NCBI GenBank assembly: GCA_910584835.1
Contig: CAJUEG010000116.1
Coordinates: 1-6,055 of the forward strand
From: an uncultured Oscillospiraceae bacterium
GTDB taxonomy: Bacteria; Bacillota; Clostridia; Oscillospirales; Oscillospiraceae
Reading direction: 5' to 3'
Length of the DNA stretch: 6,055 nucleotides
Below are positions 1-5,394 of the stretch, piece by piece. Positions within the stretch are counted from its first letter, which is position 1, and every line of letters begins with the position of its first letter. The notes under the pieces are model-generated. The model ran no database searches and had not been told where the DNA came from. It saw nothing but the letters and a program-made list of their open reading frames with translations. Both the position numbers and the translations under genes were made by a program.

Positions 1-365
1 GCTTCGCCGCCCAGCTGGACCCCACCCTGGACGAGGTGGCGGACATCAAAACCGCGGTCTCCGAGGCGGTGACCAACGCCATTGTCCACGCCTACCCGGA
101 CTGCCTGGGGAAAATTACCCTGCGCCTGCGGCTGTTTGAGGGCGGCGTGGTGGACATACAGGTGAAGGATTCCGGGGTGGGCATACCCGACGTGGCCCGG
201 GCCCGCACACCCCTCTTTACCACGGGAGGGGAGGAGCGCTCCGGCATGGGCTTCACTATCATGGAGAGCTTCATGGACGGCCTGAAGGTGCGCTCCCAGC
301 CGGGAAAGGGCACCGTGGTCACCATGCGAAAGCGCATCGCCCGCCGGGCGGGCGGGCCAAAATGA
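1..365 (+). CDS. spoIIAB: Anti-sigma F factor / serine kinase SpoIIAB, 5'-truncated by window edge
   Basis: SpoIIAB holds sigma F inactive before and outside the forespore, and phosphorylates the anti-anti-sigma factor SpoIIAA with ATP (family knowledge). The frame is open from base 3, and 120 residues plus TGA are visible. Compared with the B. subtilis protein as I remember it, about 25 N-terminal residues lie off the left edge, so the GTG at 36 is internal and not a start. The GHKL (Bergerat) ATPase boxes are visible in order: the N box SEAVTNAIVHAY with the catalytic Glu and Mg-binding Asn, the G1 box DSGVGIPD, and the G2/ATP-lid region LFTTGGEERSGMGFTIM, all very close to known SpoIIAB. 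The extra C-terminal tail is Arg/Gly-rich. The stop overlaps the sigF start (ATGA), the classic spoIIA operon order; spoIIAA would be expected just upstream, outside the window. It is a cytoplasmic protein. RsbW-type kinases are the nearest alternative, but the coupled sigF makes SpoIIAB the clear choice. Confidence 0.96.
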   Translation, partial: FAAQLDPTLDEVADIKTAVSEAVTNAIVHAYPDCLGKITLRLRLFEGGVVDIQVKDSGVGIPDVARARTPLFTTGGEERSGMGFTIMESFMDGLKVRSQPGKGTVVTMRKRIARRAGGPK

Positions 366-1075
366 GAGGGCTGGACGCCCCCGCCCTGCTGGAGGCCGCC
401 AAAGCGGGAGACAACGACGCCTGCGAACGCCTGCTCCTGGACAACAGCGGGCTGATCTGGTCGGTGGCCCGGCGGTATTATGGCCGGGGGGTGGACCCGG
501 AGGACCTGTACCAGCTGGGCTGCCTGGGGTTTTTAAAGGCCGTCCGGGGGTTCGACACCGCCTACGGCACCCAGTTCTCCACCTACGCCGTGCCCAAGAT
601 TGCCGGGGAGATCCGGCGGTTTTTGCGGGACGACGGGGCGGTGAAGGTGAGCCGGGGCACCAAGGAGCGGGCCATGTCCCTGCGGCTGAAGCGCCAGGAG
701 CTGACCCAGCGGCTGGGCCGGGAGCCCACGGTGGGGGAGCTGGCCCAGGCCACAGGGCTGGAGCCGGAGGAGATCGCCGCGGCGGACACGGCGGTGCTGT
801 CGGTGGCCTCCCTCCAGGGGGAGAGCGGGGAGGACGGCTTTTCTCTGGAGGCGGTGCTGGGGGACGACGGCATTGAGGACGGCCTGCTGGAGAAGCTGGC
901 CCTGCGCCACGCCATCGACCAGCTCCCCGAGCGGGAGCGGATGGTGATTCTGCTGCGGTTCTACAAAAACCTCACCCAGGACCGGGTGTCCAAGGTGCTG
1001 GGGGTGAGCCAGGTCCAGGTGTCCCGCATCGAGCGCCGGGCGGTGGCCCACCTGAGAGAAGCCTTGACAGAATAA
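362..1075 (+). CDS. sigF: RNA polymerase sporulation sigma factor SigF (SpoIIAC)
   Basis: This is the first compartment-specific sigma factor of sporulation, directing RNA polymerase to early forespore genes. It has 237 residues, slightly shorter than the roughly 255 of B. subtilis. Region 2 spans about residues 24-92: the core-binding segment PEDLYQLGCLGFLKA (46-60), then GTQFSTYAVPKIAGEIRRFL with the -10 recognition helix. Region 3 follows (about 95-150), including LGREPTVGELAQATGL. Region 4 is at about 190-235, with LPERERMVILLRFYKNLTQ and a helix-turn-helix (about 204-227, VSKVLGVSQVQVSRIERR) for -35 recognition. The ATG overlaps the spoIIAB stop, and only a GGGCGGGCGGG run precedes it, with no AGGAGG, so translation is probably coupled to spoIIAB, keeping sigma and anti-sigma in step. 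SigG is the closest paralogue, but position next to spoIIAB favours SigF. No spoVA gene follows; the operon ends at the hairpin directly after the stop. Confidence 0.96.
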   Translation: MRGLDAPALLEAAKAGDNDACERLLLDNSGLIWSVARRYYGRGVDPEDLYQLGCLGFLKAVRGFDTAYGTQFSTYAVPKIAGEIRRFLRDDGAVKVSRGTKERAMSLRLKRQELTQRLGREPTVGELAQATGLEPEEIAAADTAVLSVASLQGESGEDGFSLEAVLGDDGIEDGLLEKLALRHAIDQLPERERMVILLRFYKNLTQDRVSKVLGVSQVQVSRIERRAVAHLREALTE

Positions 1076-1115
1076 AGCCCGGACGGAGGGTTTGCGCTCC
1101 GCCCGGGCTGTTTTG
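1076..1115. terminator. Bidirectional Rho-independent terminator between sigF and the convergent peptidase gene
   Basis: The arms AGCCCGGACGGAG (1076-1088) and CTCCGCCCGGGCT (1097-1109) pair over 13 bp with a single A-C mismatch around an 8-nt loop. On the + strand GTTTTG follows; on the - strand the hairpin is followed by TTTATTC. It begins on the base after the sigF stop and lies 28 bp past the stop of the - strand gene ending at 1138, so it can serve both convergent genes. Confidence 0.85.
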
Positions 1116-1137
1116 CGCAAAAGGGAAAACTTTTAGG

Positions 1138-1923
1138 TCAGCTGTGGACGGGCTCCCGCAGTATATGGGACAGCAGTTCAGACGGCCCGCGTTGATATAT
1201 CTCATAAATGCGATTCAGATGGGAGAGGATATAGAGCTTCCCGCTGATTGCGGCAAACTTATCCCAGTAGGGGCCGCAATTGGACGCCTCCAGGAGCAGC
1301 TCCTGCCGCCGGGGGTCGGTTTCCAGCAGGGCGGCCCGCAATTGTTCCACCGAATTCTGGTAGTGCTCCCGCATCATAGGGCCGAAGCCGCAAGCGTCTA
1401 TGCCGTCCGAAAAAGCCAGCGCATGGGCAAATCCCTCGTCAAACGCGATATAGCCAAGCCTCTCCCTGTACGCTGTGGGCTGCGCGGGGTAGTCTGCGTG
1501 GAGGCAGATATGGGAGGCTTCATGGGTGATCATCTGCCGGACAAGCGCCGCGGCGCTTTCCCCCGCCCTTTGATAATCCAAAAGGCGGATCAAGTCAAAG
1601 ATCATATACTCTTTTCCATCATGCTCACGGACCATGGCGTCATAGGGCGCGGGGCAGCCGACGGACAGGATAACATTCACGTCCCGCAGAAGTTCCTCCC
1701 ATTGGGGGAACAGCGCGGAAAACAGTTCAACGTTATAAGGCACAAAGCCGTCCAGTACCCGCTGTATTTCCGCCAATTCGTCCCGAACCATCTCCCGGCA
1801 CGCCGGATCAGGCTTGTCAAAAGCATATTCTCCATTGTCCAATATATGGTGAAACAGCCAGTGTTGCGCATAGCCGTCATCTGCGGATAAATAGCCGTTG
1901 ACAATGGATGGATCAATGTTCAT
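1138..1923 (-). CDS. Putative HEXXH zinc metallopeptidase-like protein of unknown family
   Basis: I do not recognise the family. The 261-residue product has no signal peptide or membrane segment, so it is probably cytoplasmic. What can be seen is ITHEASHICLH at residues 132-142, with an HEXXH zinc-site motif (H134, E135, H138), then FDEGFAHALAF at 161-171. E163 lies 25 residues after the second His, the layout of gluzincin peptidases (two His plus a downstream Glu, often in an EG-x-A context). H142 is an additional His near the site. The first ~110 residues show no motif I know and are rich in aromatic and acidic residues. The ATG at 1923 has GGGAGG 9 nt upstream (1933-1938), a good start. 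The gene follows glnS by 59 bp with no hairpin terminator between them, so it is likely read through from glnS, and it ends at the shared terminator at 1076-1115. Its base use is visibly less GC-rich than its neighbours (28 of 60 G+C at 1861-1920 against 44 of 60 at 661-720 in sigF), which hints at separate origin. Peptidase activity is inferred from the motif only. Confidence 0.8.
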   Translation of the reverse strand: MNIDPSIVNGYLSADDGYAQHWLFHHILDNGEYAFDKPDPACREMVRDELAEIQRVLDGFVPYNVELFSALFPQWEELLRDVNVILSVGCPAPYDAMVREHDGKEYMIFDLIRLLDYQRAGESAAALVRQMITHEASHICLHADYPAQPTAYRERLGYIAFDEGFAHALAFSDGIDACGFGPMMREHYQNSVEQLRAALLETDPRRQELLLEASNCGPYWDKFAAISGKLYILSHLNRIYEIYQRGPSELLSHILREPVHS

Positions 1924-1982
1924 GCAACTCTGCCTCCCTGCCCCGGATGCCGTTTCGCCCGATGCCTAGGTTCTTTGCTGCG

Positions 1983-3671
1983 TCATGACGGCTTAAAGCT
2001 GTCCTTCAGGCTCACCGAGCGGTTGAACACCAGGTGCCCCGGCTTGGAATCCTTGCTGTCAACGCAGAAATACCCCTGCCGGAGGAACTGGAACCGCTCC
2101 GACGGCTGGGCGCCCGCCAGCCCCGCCTCCACCTTGCACCCGGTGAGCACCTCCAGGGAGCCGGGGTTCAGGCACTCCAAAAAGTCCTTGCCCGCGGCGT
2201 CGGGCTCCGGGTCGGCAAACAGGCTGTCGTACAGCCGCACCTCCGCGTCCACGGCGGTGGCGGCGTCCACCCAGTGGATGGTGGCTCCCTTCACCTTCCG
2301 GCCGTCGGCGGGGTTGCCGCCCCGGCTGTCCGGGTCGTACTGGGCGGTGATCTCCACCACCCGCCCTGTCTCATCCGTCACGCAGCCCGTGCACTTGATG
2401 AGGTAGGCCCCTTTCAGGCGGCACTCCGGGCCGTTGGGGCACAGCCGCTTGTACTTGGGCACCGGCTGGGTGAGAAAGTCCTCCCCCTCCACCCACAGGT
2501 TTCGGGAGAAGGTGACGGTGTGGGTGCCCTCCTCCGGGCGGAGGGGGTTGTTCTCCACCTCAAAGGTCTCCGACTGCCCCTCGGGATAGTTGGTGATGGT
2601 CAGCTTGACGGGCCGCAGCACCGCCATCACCCTCCGGGCGGTCTCGTTCAGATCCTCCCGGAGGCAGTATTCCAAAAAGGCGTACTCGATGGTGTTGTCG
2701 GATTTGGTCACGCCCACCCGGTCGCAGAAATTGCGGATGGACTTGGGGGTGTACCCCCGGCGGCGCAGGCCGCACAGGGTGGGCATGCGGGGGTCGTCCC
2801 AGCCGGACACCCGGCCCTCCTCCACCAGCTGGCGCAGCTTGCGCTTGGACATGACGGTGTGGTCGATGCCCAGCCGGGCGAACTCGATCTGCCGGGGCTT
2901 GTGGTAGGGGATGGAGACGTTGTTCGCCACCCAGTCGTACAGGGGCCGGTGGTTTTCAAACTCCAGCGAGCAGAGGGAGTGGGTGATGCCCTCCAGGGCG
3001 TCCTCAATGGGGTGGGCGAAGTCGTACATGGGGTAGATGCACCACTTGTCCCCCTGGCGGTGGTGGTGGGCGTGGTTGATGCGGTAGATCACCGGGTCGC
3101 GCATGTTGAAGTTGCCGCTGGCCAGGTCGATCTTGGCCCGCAGGGTGTACTTCCCGTTGGGAAATTCCCCGTTTTTCATCCGCTCAAACAGGTCCAGGGA
3201 CTCCTCCATGGGCCGGTCCCGCCAGGGGGAGGTGGCGGGCACGCCGATGGTGCCCCGGTGCTCCTTGAATTCCTCGGGGGACAGCTCGCACACGTAGGCC
3301 AGCCCCTTTTTGATGAGCTCCACCGCGTACTCGTACATCTGGGGGAAATAGTCGGAGGCGTAGAAGAAGCGGTCGCCCCAGTCGAAGCCCAGCCAGTGGA
3401 TGTCCTCCTGGATAGCGTCCACGTACTCCACGTCCTCCTTGGAGGGGTTGGTGTCGTCCATGCGGAGATTGCACAGGCCGCCGTATTTCTCGGCGGTGCC
3501 GAAGTCGATGGTCAGGGCCTTGCAGTGGCCGATGTGGAGGTAGCCGTTGGGCTCGGGGGGGAAGCGGGTGTGGACAGTCATGCCCTGGTACTGCCCGCCC
3601 TGAGCGATGTCCTCGTCGATAAAGTCGTGGATAAAGTTCTGGCTCATGGAAACGTTCAGCTCTTCAGCCAT
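1983..3671 (-). CDS. glnS: Glutaminyl-tRNA synthetase
   Basis: GlnRS charges tRNA-Gln directly with glutamine (ATP + Gln + tRNA-Gln to Gln-tRNA + AMP + PPi) in the cytoplasm. It is a class Ic synthetase of 562 residues, close to the usual ~550. The Rossmann catalytic domain carries FPPEPNGYLHIGH with HIGH at 46-49, LRMDDTNPSKE at 69-79, the GlnRS-type block GITHSLCSLEFENHRPLYDW (228-247), and the KMSKS-equivalent VMSKR at 273-277. From about residue 350 come the two anticodon-binding beta-barrels, starting at VLRPVKLTITNYP. LEFENHRPLYDW and the barrel C-terminus separate it from GluRS. The ATG at 3671 is chosen over the in-frame GTG at 3680 because GAGGAG (3680-3685) sits 8 nt before the ATG and overlaps the GTG. 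Cys411, Cys417, Cys427 and Cys430 cluster in the barrel region, a possible metal site. A promoter and hairpin lie directly upstream. Many Firmicutes make Gln-tRNA through GatCAB instead, so presence of glnS is informative. Confidence 0.97.
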   Translation of the reverse strand: MAEELNVSMSQNFIHDFIDEDIAQGGQYQGMTVHTRFPPEPNGYLHIGHCKALTIDFGTAEKYGGLCNLRMDDTNPSKEDVEYVDAIQEDIHWLGFDWGDRFFYASDYFPQMYEYAVELIKKGLAYVCELSPEEFKEHRGTIGVPATSPWRDRPMEESLDLFERMKNGEFPNGKYTLRAKIDLASGNFNMRDPVIYRINHAHHHRQGDKWCIYPMYDFAHPIEDALEGITHSLCSLEFENHRPLYDWVANNVSIPYHKPRQIEFARLGIDHTVMSKRKLRQLVEEGRVSGWDDPRMPTLCGLRRRGYTPKSIRNFCDRVGVTKSDNTIEYAFLEYCLREDLNETARRVMAVLRPVKLTITNYPEGQSETFEVENNPLRPEEGTHTVTFSRNLWVEGEDFLTQPVPKYKRLCPNGPECRLKGAYLIKCTGCVTDETGRVVEITAQYDPDSRGGNPADGRKVKGATIHWVDAATAVDAEVRLYDSLFADPEPDAAGKDFLECLNPGSLEVLTGCKVEAGLAGAQPSERFQFLRQGYFCVDSKDSKPGHLVFNRSVSLKDSFKPS

Positions 3672-3679
3672 GTCTGTCA

Positions 3680-3685
3680 CTCCTC
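3680..3685 (-). promoter_or_regulatory. Ribosome binding site deciding the glnS start
   Basis: GAGGAG on the - strand lies 8 nt before the ATG at 3671-3669. The upstream in-frame GTG at 3680-3678 shares a base with this site and could not use it, so the ATG is the start. Confidence 0.85.
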
Positions 3686-3696
3686 GGTAAAATAAG

Positions 3697-3727
3697 ATTG
3701 GGTCCCGGGATAAGCCCGGAACCCAAT
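3697..3727 (-). terminator. Hairpin terminator of the lipoprotein gene, also the 5' end of the glnS leader
   Basis: On the - strand ATTGGGTTCCGGG (3727-3715) pairs with CCCGGGACCCAAT (3709-3697) around a 5-nt loop, with one mismatch in 13 bp, and is followed by CTTATTTTA. That is a good Rho-independent terminator for the gene ending at 3759. The glnS promoter at 3729-3757 lies just before it, and its predicted transcript start (near 3722) falls inside the left arm. glnS mRNA would therefore begin with a slightly shortened version of the same hairpin, which may protect the 5' end or attenuate transcription. Confidence 0.75.
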
Positions 3728-3728
3728 T

Positions 3729-3757
3729 ATTATATACGCTTCCCCGTGGAAAAGCAA
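3729..3757 (-). promoter_or_regulatory. Sigma-A-type promoter for glnS
   Basis: On the - strand a -35 box TTGCTT (3757-3752) and a perfect -10 box TATAAT (3734-3729) are separated by exactly 17 bp. The -35 begins one base after the TAA of the upstream lipoprotein gene. The expected start site is near 3722, giving a leader of about 50 nt. That is far too short for a T-box riboswitch, so no tRNA-sensing control of glnS is seen here. Confidence 0.75.
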
Positions 3758-3758
3758 G

Positions 3759-4943
3759 TTATTCTTCCGCTGCCGGGGGGCCGGCCTCCGAGCCGTCCAG
3801 GGACTGGACGGCGGTATAATCCTCACAGGCGGGGTGGAGCGAATTCGGCCACTCATAACCCATCTCTGTCAGCTCCTGGTCGGTGTACAGCGGGAGGGAG
3901 GGGGCCGTTTCCCCCGGTTCCACCCCGTCCTCCGTGTGATATAGGCTCTGGGGAAGCAGATGGCGGTAACCTGCGGGAGTGGACACGATGAGCCACAGCC
4001 CCCCCGCCGGGTTGGCCACCGGCTCCACCTCGATGGAGCACTGCTGGCACAGGTATTCCATAGCCATAAGCAGCCCTGAATCAGAGGCGGGTTCGCCGGC
4101 CAGGGCGTCCAGCGCCAGCGGACTTCCGCGGTCATCCGGGGGGCCGGCGGCGGCGCGGACGATGGCGGCCAATTCCTCCACGGTGTAGCCCTCCCCGGCG
4201 GGTGGGTTGGCCTCCAGCAGGGCGGCGGCCGCGTCCTCCAGCTGCTGGGCGTACTCCTTTTCCTGCTCCGCCACCGTTCCCGCGCTCTGGCTCCAACCCA
4301 ACTTCATCTCTATCACCCGGCGCGTGCCCGCCTCGGGGTATAGGGTGATATCCATGTCCATAGCGTTGACGTCGTGGTGCCGGAACAGCTCTGGGGAGCT
4401 GAGGCAGGCCAGGCCCAAGAGCTGGCGCACCAGCTCCGCGTCCCCGGAGAAGTAGGAGGCCAGGAAGGCGGTGGAGCTCTCCTGGCCGGTGACCAGCCGT
4501 TTCAGCTCCTGCCGCACCCCGGCAAGGCCGGTGACCTCCCGGAGGGAATTGACCTCCTGGGCGGTGCGGGAGTAGGTGATGCGCAGCTCCACCTCGTAAT
4601 AGGTGAGGATGCGGGTGAAATCATAGGTCAGGCCGTGGATGGAGAAGGCCCCCAGGGGGTCCTCGTACATCACCTCGTCCCGGGCGTTGGCCAGGTCGGC
4701 CTCCACGTCCCCGGTGTAGTTGTACAGGCGGATGGTGCCCCCCCGGCGGTGCTCGTTGACAAAATAGAGCATGGCGCTGACCAGGCCCTGGTAGGTCTCC
4801 GCCCGGAGGACAGATTCATCCTCGGTGACGGCGTAGTCCACATGGGTGGTGACGGTCTCGTGCCCCCGCTCCAGCATGGCTGCGCAGCCCGGGAGGGGCA
4901 GCAGGGCCAGGCATAAAACCAGGGATAGGATGCGCTTTTTCAC
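3759..4943 (-). CDS. Putative lipoprotein with a degenerate transglutaminase-like domain
   Basis: I do not recognise a named gene. Translated from GTG at 4943 it has 394 residues. A lipoprotein signal comes first: MKKR, a hydrophobic stretch LSLVLCLALLPL, then LPGC with the lipidated Cys at 20, so the mature protein should be anchored on the outer face of the membrane. Pro at -2 of the lipobox is uncommon. Residues about 30-240 contain predicted alpha/beta sequence with no motif I know (e.g. GGTIRLYNYTGDVEADL). Residues about 240-345 resemble a transglutaminase-like fold: ALDALAGEPASDSGLLMAMEYLC aligns by eye with the region around the catalytic Cys, but Asp288 sits where the Cys should be, and GGLWLIVS has Gly where the HAW His should be. 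If the alignment holds, it is a non-catalytic binding or structural domain. The open frame continues upstream to 5090, but that part is repeat array, not protein. It ends at the hairpin 3697-3727. Confidence 0.75.
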   Translation of the reverse strand: MKKRILSLVLCLALLPLPGCAAMLERGHETVTTHVDYAVTEDESVLRAETYQGLVSAMLYFVNEHRRGGTIRLYNYTGDVEADLANARDEVMYEDPLGAFSIHGLTYDFTRILTYYEVELRITYSRTAQEVNSLREVTGLAGVRQELKRLVTGQESSTAFLASYFSGDAELVRQLLGLACLSSPELFRHHDVNAMDMDITLYPEAGTRRVIEMKLGWSQSAGTVAEQEKEYAQQLEDAAAALLEANPPAGEGYTVEELAAIVRAAAGPPDDRGSPLALDALAGEPASDSGLLMAMEYLCQQCSIEVEPVANPAGGLWLIVSTPAGYRHLLPQSLYHTEDGVEPGETAPSLPLYTDQELTEMGYEWPNSLHPACEDYTAVQSLDGSEAGPPAAEE

Positions 4944-4951
4944 CGGGATCG

Positions 4952-4958
4952 CCTCCTT
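4952..4958 (-). promoter_or_regulatory. Ribosome binding site deciding the lipoprotein start
   Basis: AAGGAGG on the - strand lies 8 nt before GTG (4943-4941), which opens the codon run for MKKR and the signal peptide. It supports this start over any in the upstream repeat array. Confidence 0.85.
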
Positions 4959-4970
4959 CTTGTCACGCTT

Positions 4971-5109
4971 CTCCGCGCTTTTAGCTGTCACGCTGCGAAG
5001 CGGCCAGGACGCTCGGCCGCTTTCCCTCCGGCTCAGGCAAAATACAGATTTGCTCCGCAAATCTTGGTTTTTGCCTTCGCTCCAGTCCAAGCTCCCTCGC
5101 TGTCCGCCT
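4971..5109. repeat. Repeat copy 1 (139 bp)
   Basis: This copy contains a perfect 8-bp inverted repeat AAGCGGCC/GGCCGCTT (4998-5005, 5015-5022). It also contains a two-part hairpin: outer arms AGGCAAAA (5035-5042) and TTTTGCCT (5069-5076), and inner arms AGATTTGC (5046-5053) and GCAAATCT (5057-5064) around TCC, with a TAC/TGG internal loop plus one spare T. It differs from copy 2 by a few substitutions and one T in a T-run. Confidence 0.85.
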
Positions 5110-5249
5110 CTCCGCGCTTCTAGCTGTCACGCTGCGAAGCGGCCAGGACGCTCGGCCGCTTTCCCTCCGGCTCAGGCAAAATACAGATTTGCTCCGCAAA
5201 TCTTGGTTTTTTGCCTTCGCTCCAGTCCAAGCTCCCTCGCTGTCCGATT
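5110..5249. repeat. Repeat copy 2 (140 bp)
   Basis: Nearly identical to copy 1: one T/C difference near the start, two near the end, and six rather than five T's before GCCT. The GC inverted repeat is at 5137-5161 and the long hairpin at 5174-5216. The near identity points to recent duplication or gene conversion. Confidence 0.85.
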
Positions 5250-5383
5250 CTCCGCGCTTCTAGCTGTCACGCTGCGCCTGTTCGCGACGCGCGGCTTCGC
5301 TCCGTCTCAAGCAAAACCCAGCCCCACTTTGTGGGTCCTGGGCTTTTGCTTTCGCTTTGCTCCATCCGCGCTGCTCACGACGG
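5250..5383. repeat. Diverged repeat copy 3 (134 bp)
   Basis: The first 27 bases match copy 2 exactly; after that the sequence diverges while keeping the layout. The GC inverted repeat of copies 1-2 is not clearly kept. The long hairpin is (5309-5351), with a different apical stem. Short shared words such as TTCGCT and GCTCC persist on either side of it. Confidence 0.75.
5309..5351 (-). terminator. Repeat-borne hairpin that could terminate yitT
   Basis: The outer arms AAGCAAAA (5309-5316) and TTTTGCTT (5344-5351) enclose CCCAG/CTGGG and CCCAC/GTGGG stems with a TTT apex. Read on the - strand, the GC-rich inner stem is followed by TTTTGCTT, like a Rho-independent terminator, 44 bp after the yitT stop. 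A-rich and T-rich flanks make it look terminator-like in both directions. The role is inferred from shape. Confidence 0.45.
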
Positions 5384-5394
5384 CTCCGCGCTTC

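Larger units (their letters stand above)
4971..5394. repeat. Tandem array of about three ~140-bp hairpin-bearing repeats filling the intergenic region
   Basis: The stretch between the yitT stop (5395) and the lipoprotein ribosome binding site is a tandem array. The word CTCCGCGCTT begins at 4971, 5110, 5250 and 5384, giving units of 139, 140 and 134 bp plus a 12-base start of a fourth that abuts the yitT stop codon. TGTCACGC recurs at 4961, 4986, 5125 and 5265; the one at 4961 is a stray piece outside the first unit. Unit lengths are not multiples of three, so reading frames shift from copy to copy and the array is best read as non-coding. Each unit carries a long AT-flanked hairpin. No transposase, CRISPR-like spacer or tRNA is seen. 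A REP-like or MITE-like element is the nearest class, but I cannot name the family. Confidence 0.85.

Noticed and set aside
1144..1890. 248-residue open frame on the + strand opposite the HEXXH gene
   Set aside because: The - strand frame has a good ribosome binding site, a coherent zinc motif and a terminator; the + strand frame shows no motif and no ribosome binding site.
1924..1982. Terminator between glnS and the peptidase gene
   Set aside because: GGCATC occurs here twice, but as a direct repeat; no stem with a T-run is present.
2034..3695. 553-residue open frame on the + strand opposite glnS
   Set aside because: It is antisense to a clear glutaminyl-tRNA synthetase, its product is a low-complexity Gly/Val/Leu/His-rich string, and long antisense frames are expected in GC-rich genes.
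3672..3728. T-box riboswitch controlling glnS
   Set aside because: The leader is only about 50 nt, with no room for the specifier stem or antiterminator.
4944..5090. N-terminal extension of the lipoprotein frame through the repeats
   Set aside because: The added residues are translated repeat sequence, precede a proper signal peptide and would bury it; AAGGAGG 8 nt before GTG 4943 sets the start.
4981..5199. Small - strand open frame inside the array
   Set aside because: It reads copies 2 and 1 in different frames and repeats the same translated element; there is no ribosome binding site and no neighbour support.
4971..5394. CRISPR array
   Set aside because: The near-identical stretches span whole ~140-bp units with no unique spacers between short repeats.
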